From NCBI RefSeq assembly GCF_020405205.1, contig NZ_CP084469.1:682001-746000 (forward strand): a stretch of DNA of 64,000 bases, written 5' to 3'. Source of the stretch: Natrinema salinisoli. Lineage in GTDB: Archaea; Halobacteriota; Halobacteria; Halobacteriales; Natrialbaceae. Positions 19,764 through 28,685 of this stretch are shown one piece after another. The position numbers and the translations under genes were made by a program. Each line of letters begins with the position of its first letter. Positions within the stretch are counted from its first letter, which is position 1. Below the pieces are notes generated by a model, which saw only the letters and a program-made list of their open reading frames with translations, searched no databases and was not told the origin of the DNA.

Positions 19764-22052
19764 GTGAACCGTGCACTCGTTGAGGTTTCGGTATTCGGTG
19801 CCGTCGTCGTCAGCTGTTTACTGGTAGTTTTTTCCGCACAGCGGTTACGAGCGGAGCCAGCGCCGGACGGCGGCTACGCGGTGGGCCGCTACGGACGGGT
19901 CACCCTCAGTGACGCGAAGGTGGCGGCCGTTCGCTGGACGACGACGACGAATCACCGCGAGATCGGGATGCTCTACATCGCTTTCGGGACCGTCGCGGCT
20001 ATCTGGGGCGGGATCGACGCGATGATGATTCGGACGCATCTGTTGACCCCGGAGGCGAATATCTGGACCGAGCAGACGTACAACGAGCTGTTCACGATGC
20101 ACGGGCTGACGATGCTGATCTTCTTCGTCACGCCGGTGTTCTTCGGGATCGGGAACTACTTCCTGCCGTTGCTGATCGGCGCCGACGACATGGCGTTTCC
20201 GCGGCTCAACGCGGTCGGGTTCTGGTTGTTACCGCCCGCGCTCTTGCTTTCTAGGTTGGGAATAATCGCCGAAGTGACGGGTGCGGTCCTCGCGGTCGTC
20301 GTGCCGACCGACTGGATCTCGGTCCTGCTGGCGTTTCAGGAGCCGGCGATCGGGTGGACGATGTATCCGCCGTTATCCTTGGCGCCGAACCCACAGACGA
20401 ACTTCCTTCTTCTGGGGCTCCACTTGAGTGGCATCGCTACCACGATCGGGGCGATCAATTTCATCACGACAATCATTTACGAACGCGACGAGTCGATCGG
20501 CTGGGCCAACCTCGACATCTTCTCGTGGAACATGCTCGTCACGAGCGCGATCATCGTCTTCGCGTTCCCGCTGCTCGGGACGGCCCTGCTCATGCTCCTG
20601 TTCGATCGCAACTTCGGGACGACCTTCTTCGCGGTCGAGGGCGGCGGCCCGATTCTCTGGCAACATCTACTCTGGTTCTGGGGCCATCCGGAAGTCTACA
20701 TCATTTTCCTGCCGGCGACCGGGCTGATGAGCCTGATCCTCCCGAAGTTCGTCGGCCGCAAGCTGTTCGGATTCAAATTCATCGTCTACTCGACGATCGC
20801 TATCGGGGTGCTCTCGTTCGGCGTCTGGGCGCACCATATGTTCGTAACCGGCGTCGATCCCCGCGTTCGAGCGAGTTTCATGGCAACCTCGATCGCCATC
20901 GCCGTCCCGAGTGCGATCAAGGTATTCAACTGGATCACCACCATGTGGAACGGCGACGTGAGGCTCGCCGCACCGACGATCCTCTGTATCGGCTCGATCG
21001 GTCTGTTCATCGTCGGTGGCGTCACGGGGATCTTCCTCGCCGTCATCCCCGTCGACGTGATGTATCACGGGACCTACTACGTCGTCGGCCACTTCCACCT
21101 CATCCTCATGGGAATCATCCCGCTCATGATGTTCGCCGCGAGCTACTACTGGTATCCCATGCTTACCGGCCGGATGTACGATCGACGGCTCGCGATTTTC
21201 CAGTCGTCGCTGCTGGTTATCGGGTCGGCGCTCACGTTCATGACGCTGATGGCGCTCGGCTTTCTCGAGCTCCCTCGCCGATACGCGACCTATCCGCCGG
21301 GGTACTCGGGGCTACAGGTCGCCGCGACGGTCGGCGCGTTCATCATCGGCATTAGCGTCCTCATGTGGCTCTACAACATGCTCTGGTCGTACTTTCAGGG
21401 GACGCCGATCGAGACGAGCGACCCCTGGGAGCTGAAGGCGACCGAGCAGTTCACGCCCGAGTGGCAGTGGTTCGAGGACCGACTCGAGCGCGAGCGCGGA
21501 ATCGCGCCGACTGAACCCGAGACGGTCCGCCCGTCGTACGTACCCGCACAGGAGGAGCGCCCGCCGTCGCTTTACGGTCGGATCGAGCCCGTCGCGCGAA
21601 CCGTCGCGAACGACGCCGGGATCGGCGCAGCCGGTGGCTTCGTCGGGACGATGCTCATGACCGCCGTGCTCATCTTGGCAGTGGCGTTGGGGGTGTTCGA
21701 CCTCGAGTCGTTCGCGAATCTGGCGACGCTCGTCGGGTTGCCGGCGAATCTCGCCCTCGGATACGGCCTGTTCCTCGTCGGTGGGATGACGGTCTGGTCC
21801 CTGCTGTTTCTGTCGCTGGGCGAGTACCTGCCGGGCGAACTCACTCTCGTCACCGGCCTGTGGTACGCGACGGTGATCGCCTCCGGATTCGCGATCGCGT
21901 TCTATACCGGTCAGACCGGGCTCGAATTGGTTGCGTACCTGCTCTTCGTCTTGCTCGCACACTGGATCTACGGGCTGGGTCTCGCGGGAACGATCGCGTA
22001 TCTCGGCGGCCGTCGGCGTCGTCCGTCGACGGGGGAGGACGAATATCGATGA
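19764..22052 (+). CDS. coxA: Cytochrome c oxidase subunit I with C-terminal membrane extension
   Basis: A 762-residue heme-copper oxidase core subunit. The heme ligand is near residue 113 in FTMHGLTML. The CuB region is WFWGHPEVYII near 308, where the His and Tyr are expected to be cross-linked. The His pair is in WAHHMF near 357, and VVGHFHLIL near 443 holds the heme and heme/CuB ligands. This is an A-type oxidase: it reduces O2 to water and pumps protons across the membrane. From about residue 605 the protein carries an extra 150 residues with four hydrophobic spans (AAGGFVGTMLMTAVL onward), resembling DUF6789-type membrane modules from memory. It overlaps the next gene by ATGA. Confidence 0.95.
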   Translation: MNRALVEVSVFGAVVVSCLLVVFSAQRLRAEPAPDGGYAVGRYGRVTLSDAKVAAVRWTTTTNHREIGMLYIAFGTVAAIWGGIDAMMIRTHLLTPEANIWTEQTYNELFTMHGLTMLIFFVTPVFFGIGNYFLPLLIGADDMAFPRLNAVGFWLLPPALLLSRLGIIAEVTGAVLAVVVPTDWISVLLAFQEPAIGWTMYPPLSLAPNPQTNFLLLGLHLSGIATTIGAINFITTIIYERDESIGWANLDIFSWNMLVTSAIIVFAFPLLGTALLMLLFDRNFGTTFFAVEGGGPILWQHLLWFWGHPEVYIIFLPATGLMSLILPKFVGRKLFGFKFIVYSTIAIGVLSFGVWAHHMFVTGVDPRVRASFMATSIAIAVPSAIKVFNWITTMWNGDVRLAAPTILCIGSIGLFIVGGVTGIFLAVIPVDVMYHGTYYVVGHFHLILMGIIPLMMFAASYYWYPMLTGRMYDRRLAIFQSSLLVIGSALTFMTLMALGFLELPRRYATYPPGYSGLQVAATVGAFIIGISVLMWLYNMLWSYFQGTPIETSDPWELKATEQFTPEWQWFEDRLERERGIAPTEPETVRPSYVPAQEERPPSLYGRIEPVARTVANDAGIGAAGGFVGTMLMTAVLILAVALGVFDLESFANLATLVGLPANLALGYGLFLVGGMTVWSLLFLSLGEYLPGELTLVTGLWYATVIASGFAIAFYTGQTGLELVAYLLFVLLAHWIYGLGLAGTIAYLGGRRRRPSTGEDEYR

Positions 22053-22633
22053 GCGGCGATGAGGACTCATCACCCGACGCGACCGAACCGCCTGCGACCG
22101 ATAGTACCGGTCCGATCGAGCCGACGACGTCCTCCGAATCGTTGGTGTTAACGTATTTCGCACCCTTTCTGGGCGTCCTCCTGATCGCCGCCGGTCTCCC
22201 CCTCGCGATCGCGGGGGGCTACGTCGTCGTTCAGGACGGGATCGGCCTCTGTGGGTCCCCCAGTATCACGGCCGAGCCCGTGGCCGACGGTGAGACGCCG
22301 CCGGCGACTATCGAAACGCTGCCCGCGGGGGAACTCTCGCCGGCCGAACGAGCGGCCCTCGAGGAGGCCATCGAGAGTCCCCTCCAGGAGGCGAAAGTCG
22401 ACGGCGAGTTGGCGAACCGGGGGGCGTTGCTCGAGGGGGTGCTCGTCGAGTACGAGGGCGATCGCTTCTACGTGCAGATCACGTCGCAAAATTCCTGTCT
22501 CGAAGTCGCACCGTTGCTGTTCCCGATCGGAGTGATCGGGATTCTCATGGGAGTTGTCGGTGTCCTGACGCCGCCGATATACCGAAAGATGGCTGGTTTC
22601 GAGGAACGGATTCAGGGCGAACGGACGGAGTGA
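22049..22633 (+). CDS. Two-helix membrane protein coupled to coxA (DUF7979-like)
   Basis: The likely protein is 194 residues, starting at the ATG inside the coxA stop. A disordered S/T/P/D-rich N-terminus of about 30 residues is followed by a helix (YFAPFLGVLLIAAGLPLAIAGG), a soluble middle domain of about 95 residues with an acidic helix and strands (GVLVEYEGDRFYVQITSQNS), and a second helix (LLFPIGVIGILMGVVGVLTPPIY). The middle domain would face one side of the membrane. Coupling to coxA suggests an accessory oxidase subunit, but this is inference. The family name is from memory. Confidence 0.7.
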   Translation: MSGDEDSSPDATEPPATDSTGPIEPTTSSESLVLTYFAPFLGVLLIAAGLPLAIAGGYVVVQDGIGLCGSPSITAEPVADGETPPATIETLPAGELSPAERAALEEAIESPLQEAKVDGELANRGALLEGVLVEYEGDRFYVQITSQNSCLEVAPLLFPIGVIGILMGVVGVLTPPIYRKMAGFEERIQGERTE

Positions 22634-22673
22634 GGGGTCGAGATTGGGGCCATCGGGAGACGGTGCGCCCAAT

Positions 22674-23498
22674 TTAGTCGTCGGTCCTGTTCGCCTCGTC
22701 GTTCGTCATCGGGTCCGGGTCGGGCGCGATGACCTCTCCGTCACCTGGTTGGTCCGGTGCGTAGGAGAACTCTCCCTTGCCGTCCGGGGAACTCCCCTGG
22801 GTCCACGGCATCTCGGGATCGGGCTGTTCGTTACGCCTCGTCGACATGAACGTGTAGTTGTACTCCTGGTTTTCCTGTTCCTGCGGGAAGCTCGCTGGGA
22901 CCGGTACCGGATCGTCCAGCGTCTCCAGGGCTTGAAGCCACTGATTCTGGTGTTGGGTGTCGCGGGCGATCAAGTATGAGAGCATGTCCTTCATGCCGGG
23001 ATCGTCGGTGTACTCCCAGAGTCGGGTCGCGAGGGTACGCCCGGTCGCCTCCGCCATCACGTTCGCGTAAAGGTCGCCGGCGAGGTTACCCGACGCGACG
23101 ATGTAGTTGCCGGTGAAGGGGACGCCGTTGCTGTCGACCGGCATCGCCGATTCGCCAGCGGAGAGGAACTGACGTGGACCCTGTGCGGTCATCGCCTCGG
23201 CCGTCTCCGCGGTTTCTCGGACCTCGTCGCTCATACTCTTCGACGAGCCGCGGAGGTTCTTCGTGACTGCTGAGGCGAGCATTTCGATGTGACCGAGTTC
23301 CTCGGCGGCGGTCTCCATCAACAGGGTCCGGTATTCGGCGTGGTCCTCCGGAACTGCCCAGGCCTGGAACATATACTGAAGGGCGACGCGCATCTCGCCT
23401 TCCTGTCCACCGATCGCTTGCTGGAGGAGCTTCGCGAAGTGTGGGTCCGGTTGTTCGACGGTGACCTCGTACTGTAGCTCCGGTTCTTGGTAGAACAT
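22674..23498 (-). CDS. Manganese catalase
   Basis: The likely protein is 274 residues from ATG 23498 (MFYQEPELQYEVTVEQPDP), the typical opening of dimanganese catalases; a GTG at 23516 would add six residues. Metal ligands are expected in GGQEGEMRVALQYMFQAW, AAEELGHIEMLASAV, NVMAEATGRTLATRLWE and ARDTQHQNQWLQAL, which supply the Glu and His of the four-helix bundle. It splits hydrogen peroxide into water and oxygen without heme. The C-terminal 60 residues are Pro/Asp/Glu-rich and probably disordered. It is convergent with the coxA partner gene. Confidence 0.93.
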   Translation of the reverse strand: MFYQEPELQYEVTVEQPDPHFAKLLQQAIGGQEGEMRVALQYMFQAWAVPEDHAEYRTLLMETAAEELGHIEMLASAVTKNLRGSSKSMSDEVRETAETAEAMTAQGPRQFLSAGESAMPVDSNGVPFTGNYIVASGNLAGDLYANVMAEATGRTLATRLWEYTDDPGMKDMLSYLIARDTQHQNQWLQALETLDDPVPVPASFPQEQENQEYNYTFMSTRRNEQPDPEMPWTQGSSPDGKGEFSYAPDQPGDGEVIAPDPDPMTNDEANRTDD

Positions 23499-23774
23499 CC
23501 ACTCATCCCTGCCCACAACCAGCGAGATAAACCACTGTCGTGGACGGCAGTGAACGTTAGACTGGCTGGTACTAGTTCGAGCGAGATCGGTCGGTGCTGA
23601 CGATAGGTATGATGGGACGACCGGTATCTGGGTACCGATAGCGTGTCACCTCGAGAGCCGCGGAGTTCGTCGATGGGTTGCCGACTCACCTGAATTGAAC
23701 ATTCGTATCACCGTCCCCTGTAATCGGGCGACCACCGGGGTTTTTCGTCGGTCGCTGTGGTACGATCCGTTCCC

Positions 23775-23781
23775 GAGGTGA
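23775..23781 (+). promoter_or_regulatory. Shine-Dalgarno sequence deciding the start of the small zinc protein
   Basis: GAGGTGA lies five bases before GTG 23787. This favours that GTG over the in-frame GTG at 23757, which has no such sequence in front. Confidence 0.45.
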
Positions 23782-23786
23782 GTCCG

Positions 23787-23954
23787 GTGGGCGACAACGA
23801 CGACAACCAACGAGTGGCCGCCAGATGTGACCGTTGCGAGGAGATCGGCATCGTCCAGATCCGGCCCGATGGCAGTCTACAGCCCGTCGGTCAGTCGACT
23901 TTCTGTGAGTGTAACTCGCCGAGGCTACACGTCCTCGAGAGCGATCTCGAGTGA
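23787..23954 (+). CDS. Small zinc-binding protein, function unknown
   Basis: Fifty-five residues from GTG 23787. CDRCEEIGIVQIRPDGSLQP is followed by STFCECNSP, giving CxxC and CxC pairs about 22 residues apart, a likely zinc ribbon. The ends are acidic (VGDNDDNQ, LESDLE). Haloarchaea have many such short zinc proteins, mostly uncharacterised. It stands alone after the catalase region. Confidence 0.6.
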   Translation: MGDNDDNQRVAARCDRCEEIGIVQIRPDGSLQPVGQSTFCECNSPRLHVLESDLE

Positions 23955-24334
23955 TCGAGTCCGCGAGCTCGACTGTGAAGGCCGTCCGTGGGACGGCCGT
24001 GCGATGCGTGGCCACTACCGAGGGTCTCGTACTGTCCTGTTGGCAGGTGTCGCTCCCACGTCTCGAGGGCCGACGAGCGACGATTTCTCGTCACTATGTA
24101 GGCGGATTGGTGCAGACGGGGAGCGTTGTCCGCAGCCGTCTTCGGTGACCGATTTTCGGCTTTCAGTAGGGTAGTCAAGAGTTTGCGGATAGTTTCCGTC
24201 ACGTATAGTTGCTAGTATATATCTGTTATATAGCAAATTACAACAGGTTCAAGTAGTATAAACAACCCATTACGGTCGCGGCGCTGCTGCGGAGAGACAC
24301 CGACGGTAGCCGTCGCAGTTCAGGGGAAAGGAAG
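23955..24334. other. Intergenic stretch before the pectate lyase gene
   Basis: No frame here looks coding. The first half is ordinary GC-rich spacer. The second half has an AT-rich core (24205-24245) that probably holds the promoter of the pectate lyase gene. Confidence 0.5.
24209..24236 (+). promoter_or_regulatory. AT-rich palindrome upstream of the pectate lyase gene
   Basis: TTGCTA (24209-24214) and TAGCAA (24231-24236) form an inverted repeat around TATATATCTGTTATA. It contains the best TATA box of the region, about 100 bases before the ATG, so a regulator could bind over the promoter. This is inferred from symmetry only. Confidence 0.4.
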
Positions 24335-26047
24335 ATGGGAGACAGACACGAAACACGCAGATCGTATCTCGCGGCAGTTGCATCGATCGGGGTATTGGGC
24401 GGCACGGCCGGGAGTGTCACCGGTTCGTCAAGTACGGAGACGAAAGATCGGTTGGCCGGGGAGACGTACCGGATCGAGGCCGTCCATTCGGGGCTAGTCC
24501 TCGACGTCGAGGGAGGATCGACGGCGAACGGCGGGGCCGTCCAACAGTGGGGATGGTGGCGGGGAGAAAACCAGAAATGGCACGTCCAACGGGTCGGTGA
24601 CGGTGACGAATACCGTCTCATCAACGACTACACTGGCAAGGCGCTGACGATCGACGAGGGGACGGACGGCCACGGCGCAGCGGTCGAGCAGTGGGACTGG
24701 TTGGATCGGCCCAGGCAGCGGTTCCGCATTGAACACGTTACCGGTGACCAATACCGCATCGAAAACGTCGGTAGCGGGCTCGTTCTCGACGTGACAGGTG
24801 GGTCAACGGATCACGGCGCGTCGCTCCAGCAGTGGGGCTGGGGGGATAGTGCCAACCAGCGCTTCCGGTTTACGCAGGTTTCGGACGGCGGTGATGACTC
24901 GGGGTCGGCGGCGGAACCGGGATCTCACTTCGCACCGTCTTACTTCGCACCCGACGACGGGTTCGCGACAGCGGCCGAGTGGCTGGACGACGACACGCGC
25001 GTTATCAGGGTCACTGAGTTGACCCGGGAGGCGTTGGCGAAGGCCGTCAACGCCAGCGGGCCGCGCGTGGTCGTCTTCGAGGTCGGCGGCGTCATCGACC
25101 TGGAAGAACAGTGGCTCTCCGTCGAAAACGATAAATTGTTCCTGGCCGGCCAGACGGCTCCATCGCCGGGAATCACCCTCGTCCAGGGACAGTTCTCCAT
25201 CGACGCGAACGACTGCGTCGTCCAGCACATCCGGTCGAAGCCGGGCGACGCCGGTAACGAGCGCGACTGGACTCCCGACGCGATCAACACCGGTCACGGG
25301 ACCTCGAACAACGTCATCGACCACTGCACTGCGGCCTGGAGCGTCGACGAGGTCATGTCGATCGGCTACCGGACCGACCGGACGACGCTCTCGAACAACC
25401 TCATCGCGGAGGGGCTCCACGACGCCAGCGGGGAATATCCACACTCTGCCGGGACGCTCGTCGGTGACGACGCGACGGACGTCGCCCTCTTGGGGAACGT
25501 CTGGGCCCAGAGCGACAACCGACAGCCGCGATTGAAGTCCGGAACCAGAAGCGTCGTGGTCAACAACGTGATCGCCGCCGGCAACGAGGTCACGAATTTG
25601 GACGACGACGCCGTCACTAGCATCGTCGGCAACGCATACCGTCGAACACCGTACTCCTCGGAGGACTACGTCATCCAGCACGGTCGCGCGTACCTCGCGG
25701 ACAACACCTCCGACGTGAACGGGCCGCTCACCGGAGACGTGACGGAACTCGAGTCCCGGCCGCTGTGGCCCGAGGGCGTGGACGCCATGCCGAACCGGTA
25801 CGTGCTCGATCACGCCGTCGTGAACGCGGGGGCGCGTCCGGCCGATCGGACGCCCCACGATCAGCGACTCATCGACGACGTTCAGCAGCAGTCGGGAGCA
25901 ATCATCGACAGCCAGGAGGAAGTCGGCGGCTATCCGACGCTCGGGGAAACCGCACACTCGCTGTCGGTTCCCGACACCGGGCTTCGGGAGTGGTTGGCGC
26001 AGTGGGCGCGAGCGGTCGAGGATCCCTACGCCGAACCGCCCGCGTGA
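24335..26047 (+). CDS. Tat-secreted ricin-type lectin plus pectate lyase (PL1-like)
   Basis: A 570-residue protein. TRRSYLAAVASIGVLGGTAG at residues 8-27 is a twin-arginine signal. Residues 43-190 form a ricin-type beta-trefoil with three Q-x-W-type repeats (VQQWGWWRGENQKW, VEQWDWLDRPRQRF, LQQWGWGDSANQRF), a carbohydrate-binding module. After a D/S/G linker the catalytic domain of about 360 residues carries pectate-lyase features: VVFEVGGVIDLEEQ, VVQHIRSKPGD and DHCTAAWSVDEVMSIG. It should act outside the cell on pectin-like polymers, cutting by beta-elimination; substrate specificity is inferred. No transporter or sugar genes accompany it. Confidence 0.85.
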   Translation: MGDRHETRRSYLAAVASIGVLGGTAGSVTGSSSTETKDRLAGETYRIEAVHSGLVLDVEGGSTANGGAVQQWGWWRGENQKWHVQRVGDGDEYRLINDYTGKALTIDEGTDGHGAAVEQWDWLDRPRQRFRIEHVTGDQYRIENVGSGLVLDVTGGSTDHGASLQQWGWGDSANQRFRFTQVSDGGDDSGSAAEPGSHFAPSYFAPDDGFATAAEWLDDDTRVIRVTELTREALAKAVNASGPRVVVFEVGGVIDLEEQWLSVENDKLFLAGQTAPSPGITLVQGQFSIDANDCVVQHIRSKPGDAGNERDWTPDAINTGHGTSNNVIDHCTAAWSVDEVMSIGYRTDRTTLSNNLIAEGLHDASGEYPHSAGTLVGDDATDVALLGNVWAQSDNRQPRLKSGTRSVVVNNVIAAGNEVTNLDDDAVTSIVGNAYRRTPYSSEDYVIQHGRAYLADNTSDVNGPLTGDVTELESRPLWPEGVDAMPNRYVLDHAVVNAGARPADRTPHDQRLIDDVQQQSGAIIDSQEEVGGYPTLGETAHSLSVPDTGLREWLAQWARAVEDPYAEPPA

Positions 26048-26116
26048 GAAGCGACGGGACACGTCGACGCGGCGATCGACGGCCACTGAGAGATCGAACG
26101 GGCACACCCGATTCCG

Positions 26117-27031
26117 TCACACCGACGCGCCAACGTAGAGGACGAGGACGAGGACGAGCCAGACGGCGTCGACGAAGTGCCAGTACAGCGAGACGGTCGC
26201 GACTGACGTGTCGCGATCCGGGCCGTACTGACCTCGGAGCGCTCGCCAGGTGAGAACGGCGATACCGGCGACGCCGAGGGCGACGTGAAACCCGTGGAGA
26301 CCGGTCAGGCCGAAGAAGGCGGTCCCGAAGACCCCGCTCGCGAGCGTGAATCCTTCCGCGGTGACGAACTCGTAGTACTCGTAGACCTGGCCGACGAGAA
26401 AGATCAGGCCGAGTCCGAGCGTCGTCACGAGGAGCCCGAGGAATCGCCGCCGGTCGCCGCCCTCGAGCGCCTCGTGTGCGTAGTGGAAGGTGACGCTGCT
26501 GGCGACCAGAATGGCGGTGTTGACGAGCACGAGCGAGCCCAGAAGCGGCGGCAGCTCGTCGGGCGGCCAGCTCCCGATTCTGACGAAGGCGTAGTAAATG
26601 AACAGCGCGCCGAACGTCGAGACGTCGGTCGCGAGGAAGAGGAGCGTCGTCGAGACGTACGATTCGCGGGACTTGGGTGCTCCGAGCGTCTCTCGAGCGG
26701 GTGCTACAAACGCCTGCTCGAGCCAGCCGGCGACGCCGGCCAGCAGGACGACGGTCCCGACGACGGCGAGGCCGACGCCGAGCAGTGGCGGGAGGAGTCC
26801 GGTCTCGCGTCCGAGGATGGAGACGGCGGCTCCGCCGTAGAGCCCGGCGGCCCCGGCGGCGGCGATCAGCGGCCAGCGGCTCCGGTGGTCGTGCTCGTGA
26901 TCGTCGTGATCGCCGCGGCCGCGGTGGTCGCCGTACTCTTCGGGTGCCTGTCCCCCGGGAACGCGGTGATCGGACCCGTCGGCTCGAGGGACGTTCTCGT
27001 CGGGCGAATCGGTGTGTCCACCAGAGCCCAT
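26117..27031 (-). CDS. coxC: Cytochrome c oxidase subunit III
   Basis: The likely protein is 304 residues from ATG 27031. The first 60 residues are Asp/His/Gly-rich (EEYGDHRGRGDHDDHEHDHR) and hydrophilic. Seven membrane spans follow, with the family motifs FYYAHEALEGG-like FHYAHEAL, LVGQVYEYYEF, GLTGLHGFHVALG and YWHFVDAVWLVLV. Subunit III binds lipid and stabilises subunit I during turnover. It lies apart from coxAB, on the other side of the catalase and lyase genes, and on the minus strand. Confidence 0.93.
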   Translation of the reverse strand: MGSGGHTDSPDENVPRADGSDHRVPGGQAPEEYGDHRGRGDHDDHEHDHRSRWPLIAAAGAAGLYGGAAVSILGRETGLLPPLLGVGLAVVGTVVLLAGVAGWLEQAFVAPARETLGAPKSRESYVSTTLLFLATDVSTFGALFIYYAFVRIGSWPPDELPPLLGSLVLVNTAILVASSVTFHYAHEALEGGDRRRFLGLLVTTLGLGLIFLVGQVYEYYEFVTAEGFTLASGVFGTAFFGLTGLHGFHVALGVAGIAVLTWRALRGQYGPDRDTSVATVSLYWHFVDAVWLVLVLVLYVGASV

Positions 27032-27176
27032 ACCCCTGCTTCCACGTCGAACCGGAAAAAGGACCACCGCGTACAGGCAATTAGACTGCCGGTACAGCGA
27101 TAGCGCCACCGGCGACACGCGGTCGCGGACTCGATGAACTGCCGTCCGAACCCCGAGGAACCGGCGAACGGGCGGC

Positions 27177-28568
27177 TCAGTAGAAGTAGTCGTCCTCCGT
27201 AAGCTGGACGTACCCGCCGCCGCGGTACTTGAACTTCTGGCGTTTGTACGTCGCCATGATCTTGGCAGCATCGAGGCCGGCGGAGAACTTCTTGCTGACC
27301 AGCGCGTTGTCCGACCCGTTACCCTGCATGTCGTTGATGGTGTCGAACGCCCAGTCCCAGTCGTCGGGGCCGTAGTCGGCGACGATATCGGCGAAGGCGA
27401 CGTTGCGCAGGATCTCGTCGCCGATCGCGCGCTTCCAGACGTCGTTGTAGTTTGCAAGCGAGTCCGTCGCGGCCAGGCGGCCGGCGATCTTGCCGGTACG
27501 GACGGCGACGTGGTAGCCACCCTCGTGGAAGGCGGAAGTCGTCCCCATCGCACCGCCGGCGACGGCGATGTTCGCGCCGACGGGCGACTCGATCGGTCGC
27601 GTCGAGGAGATCGGATAGGTCTCGGTCCCCTTCGACTTGCCGCGATCCTCGACGCGCGGAATGTCTTCCTCGACGTCGTACTCGTCGCCGTACTCCTGCT
27701 CGAGGAGGCGCGTAATGTACTCCGCACCCGAGGGGATCCGCTCGTCGTCCGGCCGAAGGAGCTTGTAAGAACCGGGGTCGTCCACGTCCTCGAGGGTCAT
27801 CCCGATGGGCATCGTCAGCCCGACGCGGGCGACCGTGCCGTCGTTCGGGAAGACCCAGGGATAGGCCGTCTCGCCGGGCATATACCCCCACCAGAACTTG
27901 AGTCGGTCCTCGAACTCCTCGAAGAGCTCTTCCGGGAACTCCCGGTACTCCTGATAGGCGATGTGGTTCGCCTTCGGGGGCGAGAGGTGATCCGAGACGC
28001 TCCGGCCGGGGCCGGTGAACTGATCGAGGGCGTCGAGCGTGATTCGGCGCTGTGGCCCGTCCGCGAGGACGACGTACTGCGCCTCGAGCCGGTCGCCGTT
28101 CGAGAGCGTCAGCGTGTGGGTCGGTCCCTTCGAACTCGAGGCCCGCAGGTCGGTCTCGAGGTCCTTCACGCCGGTGCCGATGCGCAGGTCGGCGCCCGCG
28201 TCGGCCGCGCGCTCGTGGAGCCAGTCGTCCATGCGCGCGCGGTGGAAGGTGTATCCGAACTTGGGATAGGTGGCCTCCATGCCGGTCGAGGTCAATTCGA
28301 CGCGGCTGTTCGGTCCGACGAACTCGGTCGCCTCGAGTTCCCGGTGGATGACCTCGTCGGGAATCTCCCGATAGTCGAACCCCATGATGTCGATCCAGTA
28401 GTCGAGCATCCCGGCGGCGTCGGTCGAATCCGGCCCCGGCCCCTCGCGATCCTCTCGAGGCACCCCCTGCTCGAAGAGGACCGTCTCTGCGCCGTGGGCG
28501 GCGGCCCGTTCGGCCGCGGATGCACCAGCGGGACCCCCGCCGACGATCGCGACGTCTACGCGTTCCAT
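27177..28568 (-). CDS. FAD-dependent oxidoreductase, geranylgeranyl-reductase-like
   Basis: A 463-residue protein. MERVDVAIVGGGPAGASAAE is a Rossmann FAD-binding start, YVVLADGPQRRI is the second dinucleotide region, and ANIAVAGGAMGTTSAFHEGGYHVAVRTG contains the late GD-like flavin motif of the GR2/geranylgeranyl reductase superfamily. Relatives reduce isoprenoid double bonds in archaeal lipids or chlorophyll side chains, or act as electron-transfer flavoprotein dehydrogenases. The substrate cannot be fixed here. The C-terminal 40 residues are basic and aromatic. Confidence 0.82.
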   Translation of the reverse strand: MERVDVAIVGGGPAGASAAERAAAHGAETVLFEQGVPREDREGPGPDSTDAAGMLDYWIDIMGFDYREIPDEVIHRELEATEFVGPNSRVELTSTGMEATYPKFGYTFHRARMDDWLHERAADAGADLRIGTGVKDLETDLRASSSKGPTHTLTLSNGDRLEAQYVVLADGPQRRITLDALDQFTGPGRSVSDHLSPPKANHIAYQEYREFPEELFEEFEDRLKFWWGYMPGETAYPWVFPNDGTVARVGLTMPIGMTLEDVDDPGSYKLLRPDDERIPSGAEYITRLLEQEYGDEYDVEEDIPRVEDRGKSKGTETYPISSTRPIESPVGANIAVAGGAMGTTSAFHEGGYHVAVRTGKIAGRLAATDSLANYNDVWKRAIGDEILRNVAFADIVADYGPDDWDWAFDTINDMQGNGSDNALVSKKFSAGLDAAKIMATYKRQKFKYRGGGYVQLTEDDYFY

Positions 28569-28685
28569 ACGCCGTGGAGACTCATTGAGCCATTATAAAA
28601 ACTGCGAGGCGAATGTCTCCGCGATCGATCCGATCCCGCTGCCGCGAGACGAACCCTTTTGATCGCACCGACCGACGCTCCGGAC

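Noticed and set aside
24209-24236. CRISPR or insertion-sequence end
   Set aside because: Only one AT-rich palindrome with no repeats, spacers or transposase; a regulatory site is simpler.
26681-27727. Long upstream extension of the coxC frame
   Set aside because: It runs antisense across the flavoprotein gene and is Arg/Ser-rich; the true start is ATG 27031.
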